A DNA stretch of 64,000 nucleotides, taken from Mactromeris polynyma (lineage: Eukaryota; Mollusca; Bivalvia; Venerida; Mactridae). Below the pieces are notes generated by a model, which was given only the letters and a program-made list of their open reading frames with translations, ran no database searches and was not told the DNA's origin. Every line of letters starts with the position of its first letter. The stretch's first letter is position 1. The stretch is taken from NCBI GenBank assembly GCA_032209605.1, contig JASFXZ010000039.1:1178001-1242000 (forward strand), read 5' to 3'. Below are positions 1 to 15,900 of the stretch, piece after piece. The position numbers were made by a program, and so were the translations under genes.

Positions 1-587
1 AACTCTTTAATTCAAGGCCTACATTAACCAGGTTAACTGGTGGCAGAAATATTCCACCATACACATGGTATCTTATTCACAATATTTCTTGTTAAAATAA
101 CGTGTTTTGATTCGCGTGTAATGGATGATAAAATATTTAACACATAGCTATAACAGCAAAAATAAGGACATTTTGCAGTTTCAAAGTTTGCTAACGATAT
201 TTCTTACACGGTATATTCTGTTCTGTTCCAATCTGAGATTTCATGTCATTGTCTGTCACAGACTATCATTGTAATCGTAGGATACAAAATGAATTCTGCA
301 TTTACAAAACAATGTTAATGTTCACCTGCCATTTCTGTACAAATAGGAAATCTCCCTATACATGTACCTTGTAACTGAGAACATATCTTAAGGTGCATTA
401 AAAATAATACAATAGAGATCTAACACATAATTATCATGCAATCCATGATCGTAAATTGTACTAATTTAAGACGACAATGCCATACATATCACATATGACA
501 ATATTTTAATCGAAACGCCTCTGATATAATCCTGTGTTTCTCTCTGATGTGTGTGTTGTTTCAACATTTATTCAGTTATGTACGGTG

Positions 588-621
588 AACAGTTAACCTA
601 ACCAGTGTACCTGGGTAATCA
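588..621 (-). repeat. SINE 3'-end fragment, minus orientation
   Basis: The stretch reads as the reverse complement of the 3' end of the tRNA-derived SINE at 19692-19905 (CCTGGGTTA near one side, CACTGGTTAGGTCAACT at the other). No head region could be recognised next to it. The rest of 1-836 is AT-rich sequence in which I see nothing else. Confidence 0.4.
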
Positions 622-836
622 GATAATCCTCAAGTTACTGAAATTTTCACCTCATGCAACAAAGGTAGAGACGGAAAACTTTGGATGTACACGTATTACA
701 TTTAGTCATTTGTCACGAAGACACACGCCTCACCCGAGCCTACGGCCTCTCGAGAATGGAAGTCGATTTAACTAGGCCAAGTTCAGTCTATTGCTTACAG
801 ATATATATTATGAATACGTCGGAAGTTTTCACAATG

Positions 837-842
837 TTTATT
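837..842 (-). terminator. Poly(A) signal of the sulfotransferase gene
   Basis: AATAAA on the minus strand about 80 nt beyond the stop codon at 921. It is the first canonical hexamer downstream, so it is the likely cleavage signal. Confidence 0.55.
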
Positions 843-920
843 CACAGAGTATGAGAACGGTTGAACCGTTTACTCATACTGTCTCAGATTGGATAATGTA
901 CACATTGATCGACATGGTAA

Positions 921-3900
921 CTATTGACTATTGCCGTTTGATTGTCCAGAAACTCTTTTAGTATTGTAATCAATTTCTGGATAAAGTTCTGTAAGATTTT
1001 TATTAAATTGTTCGTAGAATTGATCTATCAGCTCTCGGGTTTCCGGAAGCATATCTCCTATTTTTGCTTCTGCGTCTCGACGCTTGTTCGCATCGGGTCG
1101 TTTAAATATGAGCAACTCTTCGAGTCTTGTAAATGGCCCTGAAAAAGTGCAACCCGAGAAATTATATACACACCAGTCGTTGTATTTATAACACTAGATC
1201 AGATTTTTCTAGCTCGCCACATATTTTTACTTTACAACTTTCCAATTTCAATTTCGAACACGACCTTCTCAGGATTCCTTTTTTTAAATATTTTTTTTTC
1301 ATAATGGTTTCCGAAACAAAGGGTACCGGTCACTTTTGAGATATCCACCGTTGTTCACAGATTGTTCTTGTAGTACCCGGATAAAACTGGATTATTTGTT
1401 TATCGAAAAAACTTTTGAGTAAAATTATCGTACCTGCTCATCTATCAGTTATATACAAGAGAGAGAATAAGTTGCTACAGGGAACGCCACATACCGTAGA
1501 CAGTGCCTCCCCACAAAGCATGGTCTAGAATATAAAATTTTAATTTATACCATCCACGTCAGGGCTCTAGAAATCCACTAGCCCGACGACATGGACTAGT
1601 CTAATGCTGAATCGGATTACCAACAGGTAAAGTTAATCCCGGACAAGTCTGTTTTTAAAGCTAACTAATAACAGCAATTATCCAGTTGTAAGTCAAACCT
1701 TAGAATCCAACAAACACATACATGTAATAATTAATTTTAGATTATGGAGCTATCATTGTGTATATTTATAAGTGTTACTAAATTGACCGATATTCTCCGA
1801 TAACTAGCTTCCTATGTCCGACAAGCCAAATTTTACATATCAGATAGTCTGGGACAACATTTTGTAGAGCACTGCACGTATGTAGAATGTCCCACTTACT
1901 TAAATTGAGAAACGTAAGGACTCTTTTATAAGTCGCGGACCTCTTTTCGCCAACTGTATCTGCTGCGTCTATAACAAGAACATTCTCTTTTGTGAAAATG
2001 TCTAACCAGTCAGATATAAAAATATGATACATCCCTACACGCAGTCGAATCTGAAATGTAAATATTTGACATTTTAATTCTCGGCGGCTTACAAAACACA
2101 TCGACATCTGCTCAAACATCACATGGCTAACCTCCTCATCCGGTTCCAATCGGTATATCTCGGCCTCTTTCGTTCCAATGCAGTGTTCAGAAGGACCCGA
2201 GGATTGCCGAATGCATTTGGTCATCTTTGTCGGACCTTTGATAGATGATAATTAAATGACCGCATACAGTTACAGAACAGAAGCATCGTTGATACATACA
2301 CTCGTTCCCATTTTAATTACAGCTCTTTGATATGTGACCAGTATAAGAAGATATCGCAATAATTCAAGAAAATCTAGTGGTAAATGCGCGAATAAGGATA
2401 TGGTCCATCACTAGATGTTAGACAGACATTGTAATTTTAATCATTCATACTTTACTACTGGTGATGATGGATGTGTATAGCAGAAATGAGCGAAAACAAA
2501 AATTTCCCTCGGTGAACGGACTTTAATGTGGCTGCTTTAAGCCTTACATGAGCTGTGATTTTGTTTCTCCTACAATCTTATTCTCCACACTTACTTTGAA
2601 GTCTTCAATTGTATCGTTGTAGGCACAGGCTCTGATGCTATGGTACTTTCTGCATTCCGTGTGTTTCTTCATAGTACGATTAACAGCATCATGGAATAGT
2701 TGAATACCTGTCGGATACTTGATGAATCTAGCTTCGTATATATAATCTGAGTATAACCTACAAAAAAGTGAAACTAAGGACGGATGCTACCAGTGTTTGT
2801 TCGGTGTAGAAGTAACAGAAGTATTACAGCTAGCCGTACTAGCAGTAATGGTGCGCCTACTGTCAGCAGTAAGCGCAATAATAAGGAGCTCATTGTAACA
2901 GTAGTACACATAATTGTATAAATATCTAAATTTCTCGCATACAGAACTTGAAACAACAGTTTACATGCAGTAAGGAAGAATGTACTCTATTTTGTAAATG
3001 GTTCCATTTGGTTACTTCACAAATTGTAGAGAACTATAGGAGATATGAACCCCAACGTTTTTTTCATTAAGATTGCATTGTACATATGCACAAGTATCGA
3101 CAAGCTGTTAACTGTACAGCTGTTTTAATGCCAACACTGTTAGCAGTAACAGCAATAATACTTCTACTGCTGTAACTGGTACAGACACAACTGTTAACAG
3201 GAAGATTGTTGTTGCTACTGGTTTCTACTCTTCCACAAAGGACATTTGAACTTGAGACCTCCAAACTGAAAGATACACAACTAACCGACATATTTGACTG
3301 GACGGACTGGGTCGCGTAATTTCATATATCTACGATATTATATATTTTTGGAAATATAATGTGTTTAGTTTTACCTTTCTGTTGGATTTCTGATCATAAA
3401 TATAACTTTCATGTTTGGATTAATTTGATGAGCATAGTCAGCTGTTGTTATAACAGGTTCTCTGCAATATTCATTCCCTGGGTATTGTGTCCATTTTCTA
3501 TTATCGAATACTGAATCAACTGACCCCTCGCCTGTCGATAAAGACAACAAGCTTATAAAAAACACACGCAAAACCACGAAGTCGCACAAATATTTTTTCA
3601 CAATGTTCTCGACTCCATAGTCTCTAACGTATTTTTATGTCTTTCGTGATTTCGTAAACACTAAAACCTCACCTAACGACCAACTCAATAATAAGACCCG
3701 ATCTCGAAATGGATACCACAATTATTTATCGAGTCCATTTAGGTTGTTTTGCTCTTTATTCTACCTCAATATTATGACCACCTCCATAACAAGACCAGTT
3801 TTCAAGGGTTCAAAAGGTGGTTTGATTATTGAGGTTTTACTGTATATCATTATCATAAATATATGTGGTGATATGTATGCATTAGAAACAATGTGGCGGT

Positions 3901-6900
3901 TATTCATTGTTGCGATGATCAGAATATGCGCTTGTTTATGCATTTGGATGATCTACCAAAAGGTGAATGTCACCATCTGATTCTCTCATATCAACATGTT
4001 TGATGCATGACATACAATGGCGCGACCAGTAATTATTTATCGTGATTGTCCTTCCATTGCAATGGAGATCTTAATACGTTTTGTTCGTAAATGCATCGAT
4101 ATGTTTTACCTATATTTCTCTGTTTATAGTGGATTATAAATAAGTTAAATACTGTCATAGTGTGTACGATATGTCTATCTGCCAAAACAAGTTTTCATTG
4201 GCTATATAACCACCACAATTTGTCAGAACTGTTCTCAAGTAAATAAAAAACTGACTGTATATGTAGAAGTACTGTAGAAACAAACATATGGGCTTTAACG
4301 AAATGTTAACCAATCCGCGTCAAGGTTACAAACGTTGTTAGGTTGAAGAGAATTTGGTTTTGTGGCTAAAGTAAGATTTGATATGTTTACACAATGCTGA
4401 TATGCAAATAACAAATCCATGTCAGTACGGCTGCGCCGAATAAAGGTAGTGAGACTTTTACCCGTTATGCCGTGATGATACGGAAATGGTTTCTCCTGAC
4501 AATCGTATGGAGACACCAATCGCTGCAATTCGCCCGCTGCTCTGTCATAAAAGGATGCATATCTCGCCGCACCGCGATCAAATCTTTCTTCATCTGAAAA
4601 GTCGAATATCTATTAATAGTCCATCGACGTTAGAGGGAACAGAATCCAGAATACAACATTTCCAGAGCGACCCTTTCTGGATCAATAACCTCTCATCAAC
4701 AACATTATCAATTCCCGAGGTAAATAAGTACTAAACATAAGCAACAACTTGCAAATTTCGCCGAAAATTGCAGAAAATTGCAGTTACCATAGGGCTCCAG
4801 AGAGGTTGCACTGAAGTTTCAATAATAATATTGACAAAGTCTGGTATATATATATTCCTCAGATTCCTCTCGAATAATCTGATGTTTTTCTATCGTAAAC
4901 GAGTCGGAATGCACGGGACATGATTTCATTACAGCAATGTGTTTACGTATACATATAACGCATTGTCAAATAACTTCACTGAGATTAGATCTTTGAACCA
5001 GCCAAAAGTTTGTTTATTTCAACGTGCTATAGAAAAGACATCGTTCACCACTGTTATCAGTAAAGTTGGTGTGAATGTATACATCTTTTGAAGTTTGATC
5101 AAAAGAAAATTGTCTGGTTAGAAGAAATTTCCGTACCGGAGAGTTTCCGGACTAGGGACTTTCCACTGTACCACTACCAGCAAATGGAAGTTGACACAAA
5201 GTAATTTTAAGAGAATGTTTTGAAATCGCTTCACGTTCATTAATATGATTGCCATTCTCAGATTAACCAGATTATACTTTTTTAGGAAATAACTTAGGAA
5301 ATAACTTACTTATTCTCCCAACATTAAAAAATTTAGGTTCTTTTTGGTGTCTGAGTTTTATGTCTGGATGGCTCATAAGTCGGCTCCAGAGATCTGTGGT
5401 TCCGGATTTCGGAAAACCGGCTATAATAAAATATGGGAGACACTGCAGTTGTAGTCCTTTGGTTGAGAGAATCGGTGACCGTCTGGTATCATGTCCCGAA
5501 GTGTTTGTGAGGTAACATGGGTTTTTGAAGTTGTTCAAAAAATGTGGTGTATTCTGGAAATAAACAATAAATGCAAGTGTTTTAAATTTGCATGATCCGT
5601 TCATAATCGAATTGAAGACATGTTACATACACATAAAAATGATATATTCATATGTTGGTCCATGTAATGGTGTATATGAGGAATAAAGTCATGTTTTTAG
5701 GAACATGAACAAATCGGTCAATGGCGCTACCGGGATTTCAACCCGGATCTACTGATTCTGTGGTATTTGCCGGTCACAGAACTGTTGCTCTATTCAGTAT
5801 ACTCCATGGATGGTGATGGTAAACAAATAGTTGATGACGCTACATAATGGACGACAGTCGAATCTTCCAATATTCTTTCGGAAGGTCGAGCGAATATTCG
5901 AATACCAACATTGCCATTCATTAACATCTCTAAGAAAATGGAAGCATGGATTTATGATATTACATGTAGCTAAATGAAGTAAAATGAACTCCAGTGAAAG
6001 GATGGTGGGTGAGACAAAGATGAGAAAAAAGTATCGTTGTGACATATCTTTTACGACAATAACAAAATGGCCGATTTCTTTGCTCAGCTGACGTCGAGAT
6101 ATAATTATTATGTATTTCATCACATAGAATACCGCGCAAAACTGCCTGTATAGAACTATGAAGGATTTTAGCTTTAAATTATTATAACTTTTTATCCGTT
6201 AAAGATATCAAATAAATGCAAACGGTTTTGTAATGTTGCAATATTCCCCATTCATTCAAATATTTTACTTTTTATTTAAAATATAAGTAAATGGTCTTTT
6301 TTTTACTTTTAAACAGTTACCAGTGCTATATAGAATATATAGGCGAAAAAGAAATTACTCTGGAATCAATTTAATGATATTAACAAAATGCAAATTGTCT
6401 CATAAACCATAATTATTTCTCTGTCAGTCGGTATTATTTTGTGAAAATATTTAAAAAGGAAAATGGTATTTTTTACACTTTAAAATTATATAGTATGTTT
6501 TTACCACGTTCGGAAAGACCATCCGAGTATGACCGAGTACGACCGAAGTTTTATGGGCCCTTGATCTCTGGACGGTCACACTTTATAACTATTTTTAATA
6601 ACAATTAACAACTGGGTTTTCAGTTGTATATGCATATATGTAAATATTTATTACACACTATTATATTACTTGGCCTTATTCACTAAACACGCACATAACC
6701 AGAGAAATATCATACTTAATGTTAGACTTAATTGAGTTTATTCCCATTTCTTTTGTTTTGTTATTATCTGTTTATACAATCACTTGTAATATTCATCTTT
6801 ATGTATGAAAAGGGTAATTTAAGAACAAATATTACAATGCTATTGATGTTATTCATTAATATTCATGTATTTTTTTCCACATCACATGATGATGTATTTG

Positions 6901-9900
6901 TGTACATATTTGCTAACAATGATGAGCTGTAATCGCTCAAGTCCATAATAAACTTTATGTTCTGTTCATAATTCAATATATTTTTTTGGAAAGAGGCTAC
7001 AATAAGTATCATGAATGTATAAAACATTCTGATAAATTAGTACTGCCCGGGGCAATTTCATTATGCTGGCTAAACACAACGGGGTGGCTTATTAAGTCGC
7101 GAACGATAATGATCATGAAATCATATCATAAATCGGTAAATCGCGGAGGCTACAGTAACTCTACGTAAAATTTAGCATTAGATGCTCAGGTAAAATTTTA
7201 AATAAATAGACAATCTACATCCACCCGTCTCATATCGGTATAATGTGAAAAGCGAACAACATACAGTAAACCCCCAATGATTAGACCATCCTTGGGACCC
7301 AAGAAAACTTGTCTTCTTATTGAGGAGGCCTGAATATTGAGATTAAATAAAGAACAAAACATTGAACATGTAGAAGTTAATATAAACTGATGGTTAGTAT
7401 CATTGTGTATGTAATATTACATGTATACAATTTGTATCTGATGTAAAACTATAGTCTAAGATAAAGTTATAACTAACAAGTATTAAACGTTTACCATTTA
7501 TAGGCCTACTGCTCTGTTTTTCTTTTAAAAAACTATCGCCTACAACAAACCAAAATAAGCAAAAGAAATTGATAATGTTTACTTGTTCTGGTTCAGCTTA
7601 TCAGATATAGTTATGAATGATATATAAATCTTTTCTGGACGTATTACAAGAAAGTCTGGTAAAATATATCCCAAATATCGTTTGAATTGTTACAAACAAG
7701 AAAAGTATCCTTTAGTCAATCAATTAGTGTGTACCACTTTCTATCAATACTGAATGAATTTAAAAATACATTTCATGCAGTTAACCTCATCGACTCTCTC
7801 AATCCGTGACCATGCCACTTGGAAGGACCTTAATATTATCTCCATCCTCTGTATTATATGATGTTAGGGCAATATAACCCCAATAACAATGACATTGTAC
7901 CATATCTTAGAAAATAAATAGTTAACTACAAACATACTTCAAATCACAGGCTTTCGTCGCATAAAGGTCTCCCAAACCTCCACTACAATCACCCAACACG
8001 AAGATCTGAAGTTAATTTTTTCCACCATACATGTATGTATATATTATCATATACATGTACATATAGTGGAACAATCGGATTTTCGTGTTGGGGGTTGTAG
8101 TGGGGGTTTGGGGGACCCTTATGCGACGAATGTCTGTGCTACAAATTTAGTATTCTTGAAAGTTATTAGGTGAATCAATCGTCAAGTGTCTTTTTGCCCT
8201 CAAATAACTTTTTGTTCAAACAAGTTTCAAGTCAATCACCATAAATTATGACTGATGACATCGCCGCTTACCATTACTATTACACTCATGCACTAAAAAT
8301 GAATCACAACTGATGAATATGTAGCTGATAAGTTATAACTTATTAAAGATTTATAGATAAATTAATTTCTTCACGCACACACTTCTCGAATGACTATTCA
8401 TCACCAGTTTGAACTCTAATTTTAACATCTCATGAATACAAAGTTCACAAAAGTTGATATTTTACAATACAGTAAAACCCCTTTTAAAGACCACCTCAAT
8501 AATAACAGCACCTCGAAATTACGATCAAAATGTTCAAGTCCATTTTCACTGTTTTGCTATTTATTCAACCTCAATAATAAGACCACCCTAATGAGAAGAC
8601 CAGTTTGTAAGATTCCAACGAGTGGTCTTATTATTGAGGTATAACTGTATAATAATGTTGTTTATTTCGTACTGGCTAAATGGGTTGTAACAATGTTTAA
8701 TCGATTCAGTGTACACGTATATTAGTTACGTGACTAACAAATGAAACGTGAACTCTGATTGGTCAATCGTCTCATACCGCCATCATCAGAAATTTATTAT
8801 CGAATCGAATTGCTCGATTAAACGACGCTTCGGTGAGTGATCATGTGACTTAAAAATGGTTGTATTCTTCGTCAACGCGGATATCGAATTGAGTATTGTG
8901 ATGTTTTTGTTGGTATTACCGCGTAATAAAAGGCATATAAAATAAATACATTTAAATAATGCTTACTTGTACATGTATGTTTCATATTGATATAATGTAC
9001 ATGTAAAGACTAATATTCACCAGTCAATATCTCGTCCCTCCTTAACAGTCTGTAGCAACACAAATATTCACATGTTTTCAAGCCTCCCAAGTTTATTTCT
9101 TAGATCTGTGTGTATGTCTCATAACTGACAAAACCTATTGTAACCGATATTGCTTGCATGAACTGAAGTGTTTTAGCCATCCTGCGCAGAGACACATTGT
9201 TAATTCAGACATTCCAACTGACAATTACCACACAATTTGGCTTCTTGTACAATCAGTGACATATTTTAGTCATGACAATAAGTGTTAGAATGGTGCATGT
9301 CTTGTGATCTCGCCTAAAGCAGATTCAGGAGGTGTTTCGTGCTGGATACATGCCACGAAGAATGTAAGCGAGATTGTGGTTTGACTTCATAGTCTTTTCA
9401 AATCTCGTTTGGGCAGATACTTTGTAAGGCTGGTGGTTGTCACACTACTGGAAGATCTAAACATAACACTTAACGTCAGAAGAGGTGCATACATGTCACT
9501 GACATTGTTTAAACCCCTCTAAACATTGTGTCAAGCTGCTGATGGGGATCATTTACCTCATTGTAAAGCCCTACAGTGTACATTTAAATGTATGGAATAG
9601 GCATATGTGAACTTATGTGTTAAATCATTGGCTACCATAATATACTGCCTATCATGTTTGACATTCGAAGAGTCTATCAGAGTCTAGGACAATGTTAATA
9701 ATAATCTGAGGAAAATGTTATTTTAACTGAGATATCTCCTGTCCTGGAAGAGGTTCTCAAGGGCCGTTCCAGGATTAGAGCGTTGGGGGCGTAGCCTTTT
9801 GGCCATTTTGTGGTTTCGATGAAGCCATATAATCGCTAATTGGAAAAGTTTACAATTAAGATATCTGTACATTTGCGTATTTATACTCAATCATTATCGT

Positions 9901-12900
9901 ATATGTAAGATTAGGTGCGCCCCCTCCTGAACCCCCTAGTGGTGTCCTACTGTAGCACGTATCGCCATCTTGAACTTATCGTTTTACAACACTAAAAGTT
10001 ATGTCAATAAAACATATTTTAACAACGCTATTGTTTTGTCCCAGGTAATTTGTATCCATTGACTTTCGAAATCAACATTACATCATTTTGATGAATGCAT
10101 CTCTTGCTCATGAGCAAATTTCTGAACCAAACATCATCGCATTTAGAGAGATATCACAGATAACGTATTTAATGATCACATTATAATCTGTTACAATATA
10201 TTAAAGATATATCTGGCTCATCTGTACATTAAATGCCTGAATTGGCTTCATCCAGAATTGTTGTTACATTGACTAAAACATCTCTAATAAGACCATTGCA
10301 ATGTATAACCGATTGAAAATATCTTTTTTTACCATATACTAACATTCAAAACTAGTAAAATAGCCTGCGTGTTAAAAATTGGAAGTTTTGTTTTAATTTT
10401 TTGACGTTAAAACATCTTTTTTCAACAAATACGGATAAATTCATTATGAGTTGGTTCTTTTTTTAATGCATGTTTATTGATGTTTTAACTAAAGGAAATA
10501 TATTTTTCATGTTTGTTCAGTTAAACAAATGAACAAAAAATGAGCGTAATATTACTTAAAGCTCTATTTACAGTCATTACTAATACTCGTAATATTTATA
10601 AACATGGACTACAAAAGAACCCAACATTTTGGTTAAATATGGTCACATGTTTTAGGAGGAAGGGGAATTATGAGTTACTTAATTTTATGAGTAGCGTAAG
10701 GCAATAATACAGAATTTATTTGCATAAATGACAACACCTGAAACACGCAAGGACGTTAAATTGTTTAATTAATGATTCATGTATTATTTAAATTGTACCA
10801 GTCAATGGAGCACGATGTGTGCTAAATATCATAATGACGGGCAGTTACGCTTTTTGTGTTATCTTTAACTCTTTGTGCACAAGAGTGAATTTTCTTGGTC
10901 CTATAAACAAGAACAACGATGAACCAGACAATGTCACTTTACGACTTTGACTCAGAGTGTTGCTCACCTTCTATCGCGTTATAATGCATCACAAAATACT
11001 CACCTCCGTTCACTTTTCTACTTTGTAACCAATTAGTAGTTTAGTTAAAAATGTTTTTCTAAAATAATACCATACGTAATAAAGACCATGTAGAATATGA
11101 AAATCATTACCATTAAGATGGTTTTCTTAGCGAAAAAGTTGTTTTTGCCTCACAACCATATTTACCGTAGCGAGCGAAACATGATGGAGGGCTTACGTTC
11201 GATCCTCTCAGCGCATGCGCGTTACGCATGTCTTGGAATTAACGTGATTTGTCTTTATTATAAGGTAGAGCGGCAATAATGTATTGCATTTTAATAGGCC
11301 ATTAATCAAGTTCTTGTGAACAATTTTTTGCAGTGCTTTTGGTGCCAATCAAAATACTGGCAAGTAAAAAAAACGTGTTTATGTCTTGTGTCATCCAGAT
11401 AAGCCTTTAATGGAACTCCACACATATCCATCTCCGAGTAACCACATATTCATGGTAACCAGCGTCAACCTTAGGCACGCAAGGAAGACATTCTAAAAGG
11501 TTTTTATTTTTACTTGCAACAGACACGCCATAAAATAAGTTAATACTCATGTGGAAGAATTCTCATCATCTGATAATCGATACTGCGCAAAATTGTCTAT
11601 ATAGAACTATGAAGGATTTTAGCTTTAAATTCGTATAACTTTTTATCCGTTAAAGATATCAAAAAAATGCAAACGGTTTTAAAATGTTTTAATATTCCCC
11701 TTTCATTCAAATGTTTTACCTTTTATTTGAAATAAAAGTAAAATGGTATTTTTTTAACTTTAAAACAGTTACCAGTGCTATATAGAATATATAGGCGAAA
11801 ACAATTTACTCTGAAATTAACTTAATGTCATTTAAAAACGGTTAATGATATTAACAAAATGCAAATGGTCTCATAAACCATAATTATTTCTCTGTCAATT
11901 GGTATTTATTTTGTGAAAATATTTAAAGAGGAAAATGGTCTTTTTTACACTTTAAAATCATATAGTATGTTTTTTACCACGTTCGGAAATGTTCGGAAGA
12001 CCATCCGAGTATGACCGAGTATGACCGAGTATGACCGAAGTTTTATGGCACTTGATCTCTGGATGGTCACACTAGGGGGGTCCAGTAGCAATTATACAAG
12101 CTGTTAATTAACAATAAGTGCGCTTTATAGGATATCATTTGGGGAAATGTGACTTTTTATATAGAGCCTTGAAATAAAATATTGGTGTGGTTCATTATAG
12201 GGTGACAATAGATTGACTTTTTATTATGTCAAGGTGTGAAATTTAAAACAGTATAATTCGACTACAATAAATATATTTTTATATGATATCGTTTTACTTT
12301 ATATTTAAAAGTGAAAACTATTATATTAATGCTATTAATATTGTAAAATTCAGATGTCACAATTATTTAGACAAATAGCCTGCATAACTTATATCAAAGA
12401 CCTAAATACCACAGACGCGCTACTCGGCCAGATAAAGTAAAATCTCTAGGAAAAGTTACCAGTATTTTCCATTAGTTATTTTGTGGTATTTAGGTCTTTG
12501 CCCATATCCACTTACAAATAATGGACAAGTAATTTGCTTAGATTACGATAGATTACACTAAGGAAAGTATAAAGCTTAAACAAGTCTTTGACATTGGACA
12601 ATAATACATCATGTACAATTATAAGTACATGGTTATATACCGAATTTGAAGACTCCTAAGTAAGCAGCAATTTGATTATTAGAACGAAGAATTTCACACG
12701 ATGAACTACAAATGAAACCCTATCAGTGACAGACAGCAGATGGCATAAACTGATATCAGAAGTAACAACGCTTCAAAGACAAATGACATGATTCATAATG
12801 TAATTATGTAGCGATTATCTTCCATATTCCCTTTCAACTTTCAAAATATCATGTATTCAATCGTCTTTGTTTGATCAACTGTATAGTGTTTTTGAATGAC

Positions 12901-15900
12901 ATTGAGGGTACATATAATTATACACAGACACGAAAATATGACTACCCATACAGAACATAAACTTCTTGAGATAGAGATCACTGTGGAAAGCAATTCAGTT
13001 TGATAACCTATATTATATCTTTTTGAATGGCATTGAGGGTACCTATTCACAGACATGAACACCTGATACCAGATCTGTAATTTATAATTGGCGTCAAACA
13101 ATGGTTGTTAATGTAACATTCATTAAAAGAACATTAACGATAGCAATAATACAGATTACAAGACGAAACTAGTACTAGTAGTAGCGAGACTTCATTCAAT
13201 GGTCCATGTTAGTTGCGCTAAATGGTATTTAGGTCTTTGCTTATATAAAATAAATTTTAAAATTTTATGTCGTTTTTTGCAAGATATATAAGTCCATGAA
13301 TAATATACATTTGATACTTATTCACTTCAATAGTCCAGATTAGCTTGATTTGTTTGCCAAAAAATGATAAAACTTATCATTTATGTCTCTGGTAATATTT
13401 GAAAATTAATGCGTCCAGATTTTATTCCTAAATCATAGACTAGTCAGGATCCGATTATAGTCCCCAAACCCTGCTTTTTAAGTGAATGTTTATTTGCACA
13501 TATATATTAAACAAATGCCCGAATACATGTATAAACAATGCAAATCTACACAGAACAGAATACTGTATTCAAACTACAGGCTTAAGTGTTATACTTATTG
13601 TCTGGCGTACACAATTGTTCATGATATATCACAAATAAATTTGTATTTACTATCAATTAGACAAAATCACCGATGCACCTATGATGTATAAATAATTGCA
13701 CTCCATCCTCAAAAATACAAGATGATATCTTTAATTGTAACAGACAAAATAAGTGTCATTATAATTTATGTTGAGAAGAGACAAATGTATGTTTGCGATG
13801 CTAGAGAGCTAAGTAGCTACCATAATACACAGCCTACCTTGCCGAAAACAAGTACAAGGCAAAACTGTATGATGCACAAAGAAATCAAATCCAACGTTAT
13901 GTAAGATATTGTTTATGTTATAATTTAAATGATTAATAAAATGAATTTCACTTCACGCGCATATGTCCTTGTTTCGAACTTTTAGGTATGAAACATATTA
14001 AGACTTATTATTTCAAGAAACCTATGTTTTCATTTTAAGAATTACTTCAATCAAATGAGAAAAAAACACTTTATATACCTTGGCCTTATTCAGTAAAACA
14101 CGCACTTAATCAGAGGAATGCCATACTTAATGTTAGGATTAATTGGGTTTATTCCCATTTCTTTTGTTTTGTTATTATCTGTTTATACAATCACTTGTAA
14201 TATTCATCTTTATGTATGAAATGGTTAATTTAAGAACAAATATTACAATGCTATTGATGTTATTCTTTAATATATGTATTAATTTTTTCACATCACATGA
14301 TGATGTATTTGTATACATAATTTGCTAACGATGATGAGCTGTAATCGCTCAAGTCGATAGTAAACTTTATGTTCTGATCTGTTCATGATTCAATATATTT
14401 ATTTCGAAAGAGCCTACAATAAGTATCATGAATGTATAATACATTCTGATAAATTAGTACTGCCCGGGGCAATTTCATTATGCTGGCTTAACACAGCGGG
14501 GTGGCTAATTAAGTCGCGAACATGAAATCATATCATAAATCGGTAAATCACGGAGGCTTCCGAGTGTTTATGATCCAAGAGATGTTTCTTTTTGTTTCGT
14601 TTAGTTTAAAGTCACAGTTACCCCCGCCCATACCTTACTGGACGACCCATTAGCTAAGGGGACACAAGTTACGTTTGTATTTACCGGTAATGTAATTGAC
14701 CTTTCTGCAGATATTGATTGACAGCTCGCGTTAGCCAATCGCGTTGCAGTATTCGCGCACACCTCCGGCATTGTTTTATCGACGCCATTTTGTTAGACAA
14801 GCTACACTGTTGTCAACAAATTTGTCTAAGAGTGGTAGTTTTCGGGAAAGCAAATTACAGGGTGTTTATTATTGACAATGGTGAAAAGGTGTAGTGAAAA
14901 TAGATGTCCAGACTGATAGGTGGCGTGAAATTCTTACCTTTTCCAAAACCTAAGACAAATTTGGAAAAAATGCATGCGGGGGATTAAGTTGTGCGGCAGA
15001 CCGCATCACGAGTTAAATCCGTCTAAATTTAACGCAAACAGATATGCCCCATTGATAAAAAGATGACTTTTTGTTTGGTATTTGTTAATTTTACCTTTAA
15101 ATATCAGTTTGACTGGGAGGGGACAAACATTACAAGTTAATGAAAAGTCTGTACCCTAAAACATGAAGAAACACAAATTTACAACTTAAAATGTTTTTAT
15201 TTCACATAATCAGTTGCAAATTATATATGTGAAAATATATCAAACCAACTATATTATATCTGTATATTGAGGGAACATAATATTATTTTTCTAAACAAAA
15301 ATAATTGACTTATGTCAGCAATTAAGTAAGTATTTGGACTTGTGTTTGCTTAGGACGGACATTACTTTATAAATTTTTCATGACCAGAATCATTATAAAA
15401 TCAATAATTATTGCGATTAAAAACATGAAACTGAAACGTGTATTGCTATTTATAAACATATATACATGGAGAAAAATATCTTAATTTTGGTTATAATTGA
15501 TATTGATGAAAAATCTAAATACATGTGATATACCAGTATTGGTTTCTCACTGTCAAGTATTTCTTTCGAACGTAATTTACATGTATTTCAATTGCATTGT
15601 GGGTTTACAATTTATGTACGTATAGCAATTAGTAATATATCTGGTTTAAAATCCTAAATATCACACCTACGAGTATGTTGATTTTGTTAAATAAATAAAC
15701 CTATTTTCTAACATTCAACACAAGTCTGATCATTTATTTTTTATAAATGGTCATTTAGTTAAAGGCTATAAAAATAATTTACATGTATGTGTGTGTATTT
15801 ACATTTCTCAACGTTGCTGTATATATGTGTCGGATGGTGACAGCAAAAACTGATTGGATGCATATTGGACTCCCACTGGGCCAGACTGTGAAATGCTGAT

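Noticed and set aside
1778..2224. Whole 148-residue minus-strand frame as one protein
   Set aside because: Only 2050-1900 is exon 6 of the sulfotransferase. The ends read through an acceptor and a GTAAGT donor into introns.
2774..2956. Leu-rich 60-residue frame on the minus strand
   Set aside because: It lies in intron 4 of the sulfotransferase and ends before the exon 5 acceptor. A low-complexity CAGTAG-type repeat explains the composition.
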